This document shows, one piece after another, positions 1 through 16,131 of a stretch of DNA of 64,000 bases. Positions within the stretch are counted from its first letter, which is position 1, and every line of letters starts with the position of its first letter. The translations under genes were made by a program, and so were the position numbers. The notes beneath the pieces are model-generated. The model was not told the DNA's origin, ran no database searches, and was given only the letters and a program-made list of their open reading frames with translations. The stretch is from Dipylidium caninum (Eukaryota > Platyhelminthes > Cestoda > Cyclophyllidea > Dipylidiidae). The stretch is taken from positions 868,001 to 932,000 of the forward strand of contig QEYB01001046.1 in the NCBI GenBank assembly GCA_017562135.1. Direction: 5' to 3'.

Positions 1-27
1 CAAAGTAAAAGGTGTGAGAATACCTAC

Positions 28-3000
28 CGGTGGAATGGACCCGGGAGAAGCTCCGGGAGGTCTCAGAAAGTTAGGAGGCGGAGGAGGCGGGGGAGCAGCC
101 ACACCAGGCGGGAGAGGACCAGGGAAGCGGGAGAGGAGGGAGGGATGCGTGGGGGTAGACGTCAGGAGTCCGGGAAGACCTGTTGGAGGCGGACCTCCCG
201 GAAATGTTGCCATGGAAGCGGGAAGGGCTGGTGTGGTTGGAGATGCTCCCGTCAGGAAGGGAGGTATCGCTGCCACTGAGGCCAGTGAAGGCATTGCTTC
301 ACCTACAAGGGAATATAAGGGTGACCTAAAAGCAGTAGGAGGTTACTCGAGTCTCTAAACAATATATCCTACTAAACAGCCCACGAGACTGATGAATGAT
401 GATCAAAAGGATGTTTAAAAGATGGGAGAAACGCCCTCAGCTTAATTAACAAACAAATTCATCAGCGAGTAACCTTCGTGGAATTTCAAAATAGCCATGA
501 GGGAGTGTTGGAAGGCGTGGTCTTCTAGACCGCGCGAACAATCATACTACTTCAAGAGACTAAGGTGCAGAATATCGGCGACATGGGAAATCGGTCCAGA
601 CAATGGAGGCAGCAAAGTGGAATTCGACCTTATTTCTGTTTCAGAAAAGGTTAATTGTGTTATACTGGGAAACGGGAGGAGTTGTTAACATCAGAGATGG
701 GTCTGATAGACACTACCCAACGCCGACTGTGTACACTTTGTATTGTAAATAGGCTAAATACTCCCGTTTTTAAATGTAGCGGGGCAATTAATTAGGGTGG
801 AAACAAGGGCGCCATTTTGCACTACTTAAAAGCGTCGAGTAGAAGAGGCTGTTCGATCTTTTTGAATCGGAAAGACTAAAAAAATTACTTCTTCGGAGCA
901 CAAATAGTGTTTGTTGCAGTGATTGTCTTGGTATTAAAATACTTTTGAAACGTAGACTAGCAAAGCGGGTTGTCGGAAGAGCAAACACAACAAAGGGCGA
1001 GGGAGAACCCACCCTTGTTTCAAACGAAAAGGAGTTACAATCTAACTCGGTGGCCACAACAGGGCTCCCCGCTTCGGGCTCCTCGCTTCGATGCGTTTTT
1101 TGTGCGTATCCTGAATAATACAGTTCTCACCGCTCGGAAGAGAAAAGTAATGTTCTGGAATGATAATTGGCAATCCGAAGGAAGATGGGCTGAGCACGCA
1201 CACACGCCTCAACGCAGCCGGCGGTGGTGGCGATGTTAATCCAAACGCGTTCGCCTGGTCGCCCACCCGCCCAAGGCTGACTGACTAGTCGTAAGGAGAG
1301 GAGGGGGAAAGGAGGGAGACAGGGGGACGAGGGGAAGATTATTCCCTCGGGGGCACTCACACTAAGCCACTGAAACGTGATGTCGTGATGGTCGGAGGGG
1401 AGGTGAAGGGGGAGGATGGGAGCCAGATACAATCAATCCACCCTCCAAACGCGTTTCATCGTCGTCTGAGTTAATGAAAAAGGGGAGAAACATAAATACG
1501 GGAGGGAGTGACCTCATGCAGTGGAACGTTGATGAGAGAAGAATCTCGCCACCCAAGACCATAATACCGAAAGGTAATAGTCGCCAAATGTTTCGAAGAA
1601 AGGCCGAGTGGGCAACCTCTCGAGCAAGTAAAAACGGTAGAATTACTGACCTGAGTTAACTGAAGAAAAAACTGCCCTGAATAGGCATGGAAACGGAGAC
1701 AATCCGACCAAGAGCGCTGACACATCTCTGACTCCCACCACTATTCTACCATTCCTCCATTTTTGTCCGCCCGCCCGCCCGCCGGCCCGCCCCTCTGTAT
1801 GTAACATTTGTGTTCTACTGTTTGTCTATTCGGACACCACCACCACCACCGCTACCATTGCTGGCAGGAGGAGGAGGAGGAGGAGGAGGAGGAGGAGGTG
1901 GAGAAGGGTAGTGGCATCAGCTAAAACGACCTAGCGCACGCCGCGGATGTGTGTGTGCACAGTAGGGGAAAAACAGTCGCGTAGCATCATGCATCACCCC
2001 TCCCATCTCTGCCTCGACTCCCACCAACCCGTCCATCCGTCCGTCCGCCCGCCCGCCCGCCTGCCTGCCCGCCCGTCCCTCCGTCCACCCAACCACCCAC
2101 CCGCCCACTCTCTCTCTTTATTGCGCCACACTCCGGCCACCACCACCATCAAACTCCCCTCCCCTCCCCCCTCCAGTCCCCTGCTCCTCCCTCCTCCCCC
2201 TCCGTCGTGTCAGAATCCATCTGTGTGTGTGTGTGTGTGTACGTGAGTGGGGAGAGACGAATGGATGGCTGTCCGGGTAAGGTGGGTGGGGTGCGGCCGG
2301 GCGGGCCGGGTGGGGTGGGGGGGGCGGGGCGGGGCGGGCGGGCCTGGGCACAGACTATGCACTACGCACGCAAGTAGCGCGCGAAACTGTCATCAGAACT
2401 GGGTCGTCCGGACGCACGCACGCACGCGCGTGCACGCACCATTAGCAGACGCACACGGACACACACACGCACGCACGCGCACACACTGGTGCGGTCACAC
2501 ACATCGTGAGGCTGGGCTCTGGGTGTCTGTCTCGCCTCTTGGGGCACATCGAAGACGGTTACAGAATATTCCTCTAGCCATGACGATAGCAGCAGCACGA
2601 GGTTAAAAAAATCGACTTACCGCAGAACAGTTTAAGAAGTCAAAAGGATTTGGAAAGCCTAAAATAGGGCTTAATCCGTCGCCTTATAAAGCGATTAATG
2701 TTTTCCTTCTTATATGTTGCGAGAGGTGATATAACGTATGTAAACATAAGCATACACGCTAATCGAGAAAAACAGTTCAAAAGTGGTCATGTGGGTGAAG
2801 AATGGTGCCCCGAGACACCACTTCAATCCAATAAACAGAGCAAACGCGTACGTATCTCTTTAAAACAATTATGCTTTAGTCGAAAGCATTTGTGATAAGA
2901 GAACCCTTAACACATACACACATACACACACACACACTACATAAAGGGGCTGAAATAAAAAGGTGACTCGTCGTCTTAAATTCCCACGAAAACACGTACA

Positions 3001-5233
3001 AGCACACTAATTACCGTCTGAAAGTTTTGCCTACCCCTCTTCCTTCGCTCCGACCAGCCCTGATGAGAATGTGACCCGCGCAGCTACTAAACCTTGTCAG
3101 ATTAGAGACCAATGCGAAGACCGAAGAAGTCTATGGTTTTGAAACTTCTCTCACCAGATCTTACACATGGTACATGTACAAGTTGACCGGGTCACACCAT
3201 GATGAATAAACTCGACAAATGCAGGTAGAACATCCACAGTTCACAAGTTGGTAAACTAGGAGACAGGCCATTGTGGCACTGGTAGCAGAAAACCAAGAAC
3301 GAGTATAGGATAGCACATAGAGAGTTGCGAGATAACGAAAAGAAAAAGAAGAAAAAACAACTCTGCTCCTTCCTCCGTGTGCACACACGCACGCACCTAC
3401 GCGCGCGCGCACACACATACGCACAGAGCGCGTCAGCGGCGTGCTTGTGTGCCCACCGAGGCGAGAAAGGGGGAAGGGGTAGTGGCGTAACCCCCTCATC
3501 CTCATCCTCACCCTCACCACCACCACCGCCATCACCCCTCCCCCTCCCTCTACCTCCTCATTTCCAGGGGTGAGTCAGACGAGAGGGAGTGGGAGGGAAA
3601 AGAGAGATGGGTGGGACGGTTTGTTGGATGACGGTTAGAGGGGCAATCGTAGCTAGTCACGCCCGGGCTGTTCGACTAAATGATGAGTTGCTGCCTCCCC
3701 CAGAGGATTTGAGGCATAAGAGTGAATTGATCACTCACCGATAGGGGTTGAAGTCACGGGAAGCTGATTACCAGTGGAAGTGGATGCCTTGGGCGAAGAG
3801 GCGGCTGCTGCGATGGCATTATTCGTCGATGAAAGGGATGTGCCGAGGTTGAGAGCAGTAGGCGACAGAGGCGATCGGTTTTCCCCGTTGCCATTCGGGT
3901 TAACACTGTTGATTGGAGACGAGGTCTTATTGCGCTACAAAAAAAATCAAAGGCTCAAATGGCGCTGATTCCGTCTAATTCCCATAAGACGCAACAGGCG
4001 TGTGAAATTTCCGGACACGGCCGTAGTAGTACGAGTGTGTATGTGTGCGTGCCTTTCTACAGATGACCCTCATCAATATTAATCCCATCACTGCCGCGGC
4101 TAGCATTCAGCTGCACCCACACACGCTAGCGCACTATAAATTAGCCTCCTTTAATTGACCTCTATTGCTTCTTGACAAATTAAACAGGAGGCCAGTCTCA
4201 CGCACTCACACACAAAAGGAGCCACGCTCGACGAGTAAGCGTCGGCAGACGGCTGACCTGCGGTGACAGCGCTTGGAAGACGAGGGAGGGACTGTCGGTC
4301 GGTCGGTCGGGTAGGCGGGCGGGGTGGGGGGGAAGGGAAGGGGAGTGGAGGGCGTAGCAACTATTTTAGGCCAGGGAAAATGAGGGGTGTGTGGTTAACT
4401 AACCTCGAGTTTCACTTCGTTACCACAGCTGCCACCGCTGCCCCCGCCGTTTTCGTGTGGACTGTGCTCTGTCCCTGTTGACGAGCCGTTCATCACGATG
4501 TCCTTAGGAGGGAGAACAGAGAGCAGAGTAAGCACGGTCCTGTCAAGATGAGCTCAGACAGCCATGCCATGTGGATTCCATTCTTACTCGAACGAATAAT
4601 TCCTTCTTTGTTTTTTAAGTAAGCATACTCCAACCTTACTGCGTTCGACCATAGAGAAAAGGTAAAAAACTCATGCAAGTGTTTGACAATGTTCGGGGCT
4701 AAAGGCATTACTCGATTACCAACATGGGGAGAGGGAACAATGAGGCCATAAACTTGGGTTAAGGGGAGGAAGCAGACTTCAGTCAAGGTCTCGCCCTTAG
4801 CAATAAACAGTCTTTTATTAATGTTTCCATTATCATTATGAATAATTTCGGTATCGAAGGCCAGTGATCGCCTAGGTTGTTGCCACAAAATAAGAGATGT
4901 GAGAATGGCAATCACAGAGGGGCAATTGATCAGATTTATGTCTAAAATCGTGTTACACAAAAATTAAGAAAGAGCGGATATGAATTTGTGCGCGCAGGAG
5001 TGCACTAATCATATCAGAACTGGGAGTACCATGGGTGTGACAATAAACGTCTAATATTGCTTAGAATGATGCGAAAAAGTGGAAGTCTGTCAATGATGAA
5101 ATGAAAGTGATCCACCTAATAAGGAGGAAAGGCTACACATCGTTTGCGACATGCCGCAACGTCAAGTGGAGATAAATAGGCCGTTGTGCATAACACACGG
5201 ATTTACTGAGATGATGTGTAGACAAGAGGAACA

Positions 5234-5266
<33 letters not shown>

Positions 5267-8168
5267 CAAAGGTGGCAGTTTTGGAGGTGAATGCATCGCA
5301 AGAGGTGGGGGTGAGGTGTGGCGGGGGCAGGGGCAGGGGGAAAGCAAAAAACGAGCTTACTCGTTTGGCGTTGTAGTTGATGTGGTTGGCACCATTTAGG
5401 AGTTCTGAATCACTCTTAGCTTCTTCGTTTAGCTAAAAAAGGGAGGCGATTACCTTCCGTTCAGAGCTGTTACAGACAGACTCAGAGAGAGTCTTCATTC
5501 AGAGTTAATTTGCTCCATCGCACGCGTGTGTGTGTGGGTACGAGGTGTGTAGTGAAAACGAATCTGGAGTGCACACGGGTTCGGTTTGTTTTTAAAGAAA
5601 CAAAACACAGTAGAAGCAAGAATGTAGAGCATAAACAAAACCATTTGGGCTTATTTAGCGTCAAATGAAGGTGGCAGTTAGCCAATCCGAGGTCAAAAGT
5701 TCAACAACAAGTACATCGACGATCCAGAAGGGACAGAGAGGAAGGGCTGGGACAACAATTAGCCTTTGCAAGATCCAAATAGCGTGGAACCCTAAACGGA
5801 TGGTAAACTGCGGTGGTGATCTATCTTACACACACAAGCGGGTACCAAGTGTACATTTGCATTTCGTGAAGGTGGTGGTAGCGGGGGAGGAGGAACAAAA
5901 GTATCAACAGCGGAGGTACGCACACACAAACACACAGACATACGCAAGCAGCATTTAGACGTTGATTTTTGTGCGGTTCTAGCGCTTTTTCTTCCTTCAC
6001 TCCTCCGCGCTTTGAACGCGTTCGTGTATAGGTGTGCGAGTGTACACACATCCAAGTTTACCCTTCAGACACATACACAAGCACGTGTACACGCCACCTA
6101 AATAATCATCCACGTTTTGTGGGGCTGTAAAAGCATTCCTATGTGTTATCCGTATGTATAACGACTGAACGGTTCGAAACTCTTACTACTCAGGCAAGTG
6201 AGACCGATGGCATTAACACTAAACTGAATCGGTATCTGAGTTGTTATAGACACTTCAAGCGGACATTATTTAGCAAACTTAATCATTTCTGACTAGGCTT
6301 TTCTGACCCCGGCGGACATTGCACTAACTGCAATTTCGAAATGACAACACGATTGTTCAAAGACTAAGAACACGACCTTCTACCTACTTAGTCGCTCACG
6401 TCAATGTCGGCCATGTGTGATTTGACCAGAACAATGATCTGTTACCAACGCATAAAGAATAAACGTCACACATTTGCGACGATGAGGTCAGAAGAGAACC
6501 GGAAGTTACACCGGTAGCGAATACACTAATACAACCTTGAGTACTGAGTCAAACGCTCTTCCCCCGAATAACCAAGAAATTTTATTGAGAGTATGGTCTG
6601 TAACAGAATTTTTACTGTTGCACAACCAGGATTGTCAGCCACCAAAAGCTAGTACAGAAGAAAGTGTGTATGTTTCCGGAGGTAGAACGGTTCCAGAGCT
6701 CAAGAACTCACATTGTCAATTCGACGACGTTTCGAGTCCACAAAACCGAGGGTTGAGGAGGATCTAGCCGGCTGAGCGGGACTGGAGGCACCGAGGGTTT
6801 GTGGAGAGTGAAGCCTCGGCGGCTCAGCTGAACTATGAAGAGATGGTACCGGTGGTGCTGCTGTCACACTTGAAGGGACCTCGGGCAGCGGAGGTGGTGC
6901 GGGAGTGAGGCCCGGGGGCGGCTGAACCGAAGCTGGCGCTGGTGCAGGGGGTGGAAGGACACCAGCCGCGGCAGCAGCTGCTGCAGCTGCGGCGCATGCG
7001 GTCTGCGAAAGGTCAAAACCTGCCCCGGGGGCCGACTGTGAGATGTTGGCGATGGTTGCCATCATCGCGGTGGGATCAACTCCCGCAAGGCCACCACATT
7101 GTTGCTGCGCCACTGCTGCTGTCATCGCTGCAGCGACAGCGGCCGCTGCTGCGGCTCGCTAGAAAACGTTTTAGACAAACCCCGCGGATAGAATTGATTC
7201 CGGTAACGCAAAAAACATGATTGTGCTCGCAACAGCTCCGTTAAACTAAGGTGTAAAGTGAGGTCTTAAACGGCAAAGCGATATTTCAGAGTTGATCAAA
7301 GAACTTGAATAAGGAGAGAATAATCAAGTGAAATGGATGGTAGGTAATAAATAGGTAACATCTGGAACGAGGTGTAGAGAGAGCAAAGCACTACGGACGC
7401 CTATAAGCATGCGTAAAAAGCGATTTGAAGTTAGCTGCGCGCTTGTCCATCGATGACAGAGAAACGCACATAAAAATTAGATGACCAAGCCTAGGCTGGA
7501 GAGCGGAGGGTGGTGGTGTGAGCGTCAGAGGGGTGTGCAGGGGGGAGAGGGTGGTGGGTCCGAGGAGGGAGGGGGCAGAAGTGGGCGGGTGGTGATTCTG
7601 CGCTGTTGGCACACAACGCGTCGGCCGAAAATTAAGAGGCTCCCACAGGTAACGTGCTCTCCGAAAGCGCGCACTCACAAGAAAGATTTGGAGGCTCTTA
7701 AAGGTAGCGTGCGCCTGCCGGTTGCACATGCGCACACGCTTGGTGCACGCGCACGCATACACACGCACGCGCCAGACATCAAGCGGCGCGCTTGCGCATG
7801 CCGGTGTGAATGTGTACCTACCGGCCCTCTCCCCCCTCGGGCCACCCTAAGCGAAGGCTAGACACCCCCTCTCTTCACCTCCCCCACCGACCACGGAAGA
7901 GGGGAGGTGGATGTGTTGACGTTCCCTCCTACCTTCCCACACCGCTGCAACCACCACCCCCGCCTTACGCCCTCACCAGGAAGCGCCAGACAGGCCACTG
8001 GGGTGTAGCGGGCGGCGGTGGGAGGGGAACTAGCTGGGAAAGGGAGAAGTGGGGCCGATGTAGTCATGCACTGGCGGCTATATTGACTCTCTATCACTTT
8101 AGACGGGGTGGAGGCAAGGCAAAGAGGGGATGGAGGGGGGATGGAGGGGTAGGGAATGAACCAGCTTC

Positions 8169-8199
<31 letters not shown>

Positions 8200-9611
8200 G
8201 CCTGCTCCCTCTAAACCCCGCATGCATCTCGCCACCCCACTTCCTGCGTGTATGTCGCGTGCATCACAGGGGCGTGTAGAGGCAGATGCGAAGGCAATGC
8301 TAAGCAAGGGAGAAACTAGGGACGGCGCAGTGGACGATAGGCAGAGGAAAGACCCAATGCCTCTTCTACTATATGGCATAAAGTGTTGGGCGGGAAGATA
8401 CTTTTTAAAAACGCGAAGCGCAGTTACAATGGCTAAGGCAATTGCGACAGTCAACAATCTATTCAAAGAACGAACCTGTTTCTCGTCCATAGACTTGTCG
8501 CCCATGAGGGCGGAAAGAGCGGTAGGTGACATCATACTGGGAAGAAGACTGTTGGGAGCAAGACCTCCAGGAGCCGAGGTGGGTGTTTGGGAGTTGGGAA
8601 ATCCAAAAGCAGCAGCGCTGTTCGTTTGAAGACCTGCAGCCATCGCGGCCATAGCCGCAGCCATGGCACTTTGTGACTGAGCCAGAGTGGAGGTGGAAAA
8701 ACCAGGAGATGTAGAGGAGGGTGCACCCAGAAAGGCTGCCGCAGTAGGGGTTGTGGTACTGACGTTGGAACCGCTAGCTGATGTTATTGGAGGTACGAAA
8801 GGGTTGGGAGGAGCACCAGGCATTGATAACAGGCTACTACCAAGAGAGTTAGCTCCACCAGCCGGTGAGGAACTGAGAGCACCTGTCCCATTGATAGTGG
8901 AAGAAGGTGGCTGGGGCAAACCTGGTATTCCTGGCGGAGGGAATGCTGCCGACAATTGTCCACTAACTGGATTAGCACCAGCAAATAGTAATTGATGCTG
9001 CTGAAACAAATGTGAACAATGTAAGCAAGGGAGCTAAAGATGTCAAACACAACACTTGCATTAAATACCTTATATAACTCGAGATGATCCATAGGCGCAT
9101 CAATAGCGCCCGGAACTTTGTACTTAATATCTTCAAATCGTTGCTACGGAAATAATCATGATCTATCCACTTACACTAATTATGTTGTTCAGTTCAGGCA
9201 TCGTAACCTGTTTCGCCCGTTCAACAGCTGTAGCTACTTGTGTTTGATGCTAAAAGGAATTAAAATATCAAAGGATCGCACTTCTTGCGGAAGGTAGGGC
9301 AGGACTTGGGCGATTATTGCACCCATGCGTTTTGAGATTTCAGTCTGGAGAAATAAGAAAAAAAAATACTCTCTACCTGTTTATATATTTCAACGTTTAA
9401 TCCGTAGTTTAATTCATAATAAACCATGTATATGCGGTGAAGTTCACTCTTTTCTTGAGTCAATCTTTCGCACTCCACTTTCAAACTAAGGACAGATGAT
9501 AACGGAGAGCATTTACTTGTGACATTGCTGTTGGAGAAAAGAGAGCTCGTCCTTTATTCTGTCACACGCATCAGGCACAGAAAATTTAACTTGGTTCTGT
9601 TGGGAACCAAC
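28..9611 (-). CDS. TLE/gro: Groucho/TLE family transcriptional co-repressor (partial, WD40 part off the left edge)
   Basis: Co-repressor that tetramerises through its Q domain and is recruited by DNA-binding factors (Hes, Runx, TCF). Exons, 5' to 3' on the minus strand: 9517-about 9596/9611, 9377-9485, 9282-9344, 9175-9249, 9069-9143, 8476-9000, 6712-7158, 5361-5432, 4404-4502, 3739-3934 and 28-302. Donors and acceptors are GT/AG and all phases agree. The Q domain is clear: a DRIKDELSFLQQQ segment, then YYELNYGLNVEIYKQ, then TEISKRMGAIIAQVLPYLPQE, then AVERAKQVTMPELNNII. Long Ala/Pro/Ser-rich linkers follow, then a nuclear-localisation-like KRRRID, a HSPHENG motif matching the CcN/SP junction of TLEs, and an SP-like Ser/Pro region. 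The first coding exon is not identified; it should lie right of 9611, and the acceptor of the first listed exon is ambiguous (9597 or 9612). Exon 28-302 ends in phase 0 at a GTAGGT donor, so the gene continues left. Confidence 0.92.
303..3738. other. Large intron of the Groucho gene, rich in simple repeats
   Basis: Lies between Groucho exons 3739-3934 and 28-302, whose phases match (phase 1 into phase 1). It holds a GGA tract at 1866-1899, a Pro-codon-like CCGCC(C) region around 1770-1800 and 2040-2110, a GT tract at 2222-2240, a G-rich stretch at 2280-2345 and mixed CA/CACG repeats at 2410-2510 and 3380-3420. I see no coding exon here that fits either flanking gene. Confidence 0.7.
5235..5265. 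repeat. (AC)n microsatellite
   Basis: About 15 uninterrupted AC units inside a Groucho intron, between exons 5361-5432 and 4404-4502. Confidence 0.97.
8172..8199. repeat. (AC)n microsatellite
   Basis: Fourteen AC units in the Groucho intron just left of exon 8476-9000. The rest of this 1.3-kb intron is GC-rich with no recognisable exon. Confidence 0.97.
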
Positions 9612-10365
9612 CTAGTCCAAATAATGAAAGGTACACCAAGTATTACGTTCTGACGCGGCGGATACATCTCGACGACACTATTACCATAAAAACAACAGAC
9701 CGCTAAGTATCATGAAATTAGAAACAAACTCAAGGTCAATGCAGACGCCGAGAAAATTAACACAAATAATAGTGAAAACATAAATAACTCTTAAATGTTC
9801 CGCGAACAAATTTAGTAAATTTAAAGTGATTAAGAACACATATATTAGATTGAGATGACTCGCGCTCAATGGGCTCAACATTCGGCCCTGAGACCACACA
9901 AGGCCACAGAAGATGTCTCTTTTTGTAATGAAATCAAAATTAAGGACGGGTAGAAAATTAAATTTTTTGCGCGTTTTGCCTTATTGTGCTGTAACCAGTG
10001 CCCCTAAATTCGCGCAAATTTCAGCCATTAAGTGTCCATGTTGCTATGGCGTAATCGTAGTCATTAGGATACCATCACATACTAACATATAACTTCCGCG
10101 TTTTATGGCGCCAATGTTCCTCTTGTGCGATAATGCACAAACTGCTTTACTTGCGCTCAATTGTGGTCGGTATGCTCCGAAAGATGGTTAAGGGCTCGTG
10201 TGGATTAAAAAAACTCAGACTCGCACATTCCCCTTTAAACCAAACCATTTAAAATGCTGTATTTGCAAGTATAATTATCGTTGTACTTCTTTTCTGAGAT
10301 GCGCAGCACAAAATGTTATTTTAATTAACTTATTGGAGCCCTCTCTTTTCACTTCAAGGCTATTT
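9612..10365. promoter_or_regulatory. Head-to-head interval between Groucho and mtHsp70
   Basis: About 750 bp separates the first Groucho exon I can place from the mtHsp70 start codon. It is AT-richer than the Groucho introns and has no long coding exon. It should contain the unlocated first coding exon of Groucho, both transcription starts, or both. I recognise no specific factor-binding site. Confidence 0.35.
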
Positions 10366-14107
<3,742 letters not shown>

Positions 14108-16131
14108 TTTTTAACCAAAGTGCAACATTAAAGCCCAATTAGTCAGAAGTTGTTGGCGAAATTTTGTAAGAAATGGCTTTTTGGCAGTCATTACTTCATG
14201 GAGATCTTAAATTTGAAAAGCTACGACATGGCAATCTTCATCTAAGTCATTTTTGTGGAGATAATTTAACTCAACTCACAAATTTATTCCCAAGACTCCC
14301 ATATACGAATTAACTGTCAAAATAGCTAGGGAAAGTGGTCAGAATTGAATGCATTTCTCCTTCTTGGCACTTTTCTTCTTTCATCTGCCCACTCAACATT
14401 TTCTACTTGGTTTTAACTCATTCGATTTGGGATAAAGTGAATTGGGGAGAAACCGTATTTCACATACTTTCGTGTATTTGTCCGTAGCTTCCTTTTTCTT
14501 TATTGTTGACTTGTGTTTTGCTACACATGGCTCCTTTCTTTAGACTTGTTCAAATCCCGTGAATGCACTATTCGGGCACAAGGCACATTATTTTCTGTTT
14601 ATTAATGATGTTTTTGCTGATTAGGGTATTTTAAAGCACGGCGATATGTCGCATGGAAAAGTCGTATTTTTTGCTTAAGGGTTGACGATATTTGGGAGAG
14701 ACCGGCCAAAGTTTAATTAGCCTATGCCTCTTTGACAGTACCCCTTTACAGTTCGCAAATGATGTGGTTTCTCGAGTGTGAATTGCCTCGGGAAAGGATG
14801 TTCCCCACCCTCGTAACTGTGCATTCTCCCGTTTATATCCTTACTTAGCACACCGTTGTTTTTTTCAGACCAAGACCATTTGATGAGGAGTCTAAGTGGC
14901 CCTATTCCTTTCCATGGTATCCAGTGACCTTTTTCTTCCTCACATAAATTTCAGTGATTTTCCAACATTTTTTAAGGACACTATTCTTTTAACTGTAAGA
15001 ATGCTTAACAATTAACAACTTTTTTGAAATTATGAGTGTTCCTATTTACTTGGAAAGTTTGATCTATGCCATTTTTCTTCGGGCAGGAGCAAGTTATTCC
15101 TGGCGACATTGAGTGACCATACACGTCTATGCTACTTTTCATCCATTCGACTGAAAGGACACATCCGAAGTAATGACATGAAATGTTTTTTGGCCAATTC
15201 AATTCAATCATGTGGTTGGGAATTGAGGTGGAAAGTAGGATGAGTCCGCTGCGGGGCCGGTGGGATTTTACACCCATGACTGTGTTTAATCCTTCATGAC
15301 ACACTTAAACGCCAACGGGCCGAAAGATGCTCATAGGCGCCATAAAGTCGTGAATAAAGCCTCAGTGAACTAACTCATTAACTATTTCCGAGGCGTTTCC
15401 GTGAATGTGCAAGGGCCATACAAATTGGACAGGTATTTTCGGTGGCAGTGACTCCGTTGACCAAGTGAGCAAACCAAAGAAATCTTTACGCTTGTCTGTA
15501 CCGCTCAGTCGCTTGGCTATCTTTTAATCAAAGCCACATTTTTCGAATGTTGGAGCAGGTTTAACAGATTGCGTGTTTTAGACGTGATTAATGAATCATG
15601 ACCACGGTGACATCCTCTGTGATGCGGTTTGCGTGCGTCTGGATGCGAAGGGCGTGGCCGCATAAAGCCTCGTGGCGAGGTGTTTCTGTTTTACTGTTGC
15701 ACTGGCTCCACCGGACTTCAAGGGGATTGGATTGAGGTGCAGCGTTTCCCAGTAATCCCATTTTCATTCAAAAATTGTAAATGTGTGGAAGGGCTTCTGG
15801 GGGGCGTTCGGTTCACTTTTTGACAAAGAGACCTAAGTAAGCATAGCTTTTATTTGCAAGGAAATCTCGTCAGTTTTGCCGATTTGGGCGAAATGCCTCT
15901 GGTTAAGTTGTTCATGGATGATCAGTAGTCTAAAAAAGGGGAAAAAGACGATTTGACAAGTTATGTTTGAGTGAATTTCGTTGAGAAGACCTATGTCCTG
16001 TCTGCTAAAGTGTGCCCCGCACCAGGCCACGCCCACACCTCACTGGTATTTTAGATGAGGAGAGAGGGAGGTTGACCGTTTCGACAGCACCGTCAAAGGC
16101 GATGGACTCGACCCCCAGTCGAACGAAGGAA
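14108..16131. other. Convergent intergenic interval between mtHsp70 and NEK1
   Basis: Two kilobases between the last readable mtHsp70 coding sequence (plus) and the NEK1 stop (minus). It should hold both 3' untranslated regions and possibly a last short mtHsp70 exon. I see no coding exon, RNA gene or repeat here that I can support. Confidence 0.55.

Noticed and set aside
5220..5270. CA-repeat tracts as possible CRISPR or functional tandem arrays
   Set aside because: They are plain dinucleotide microsatellites without spacers; the genome is eukaryotic.
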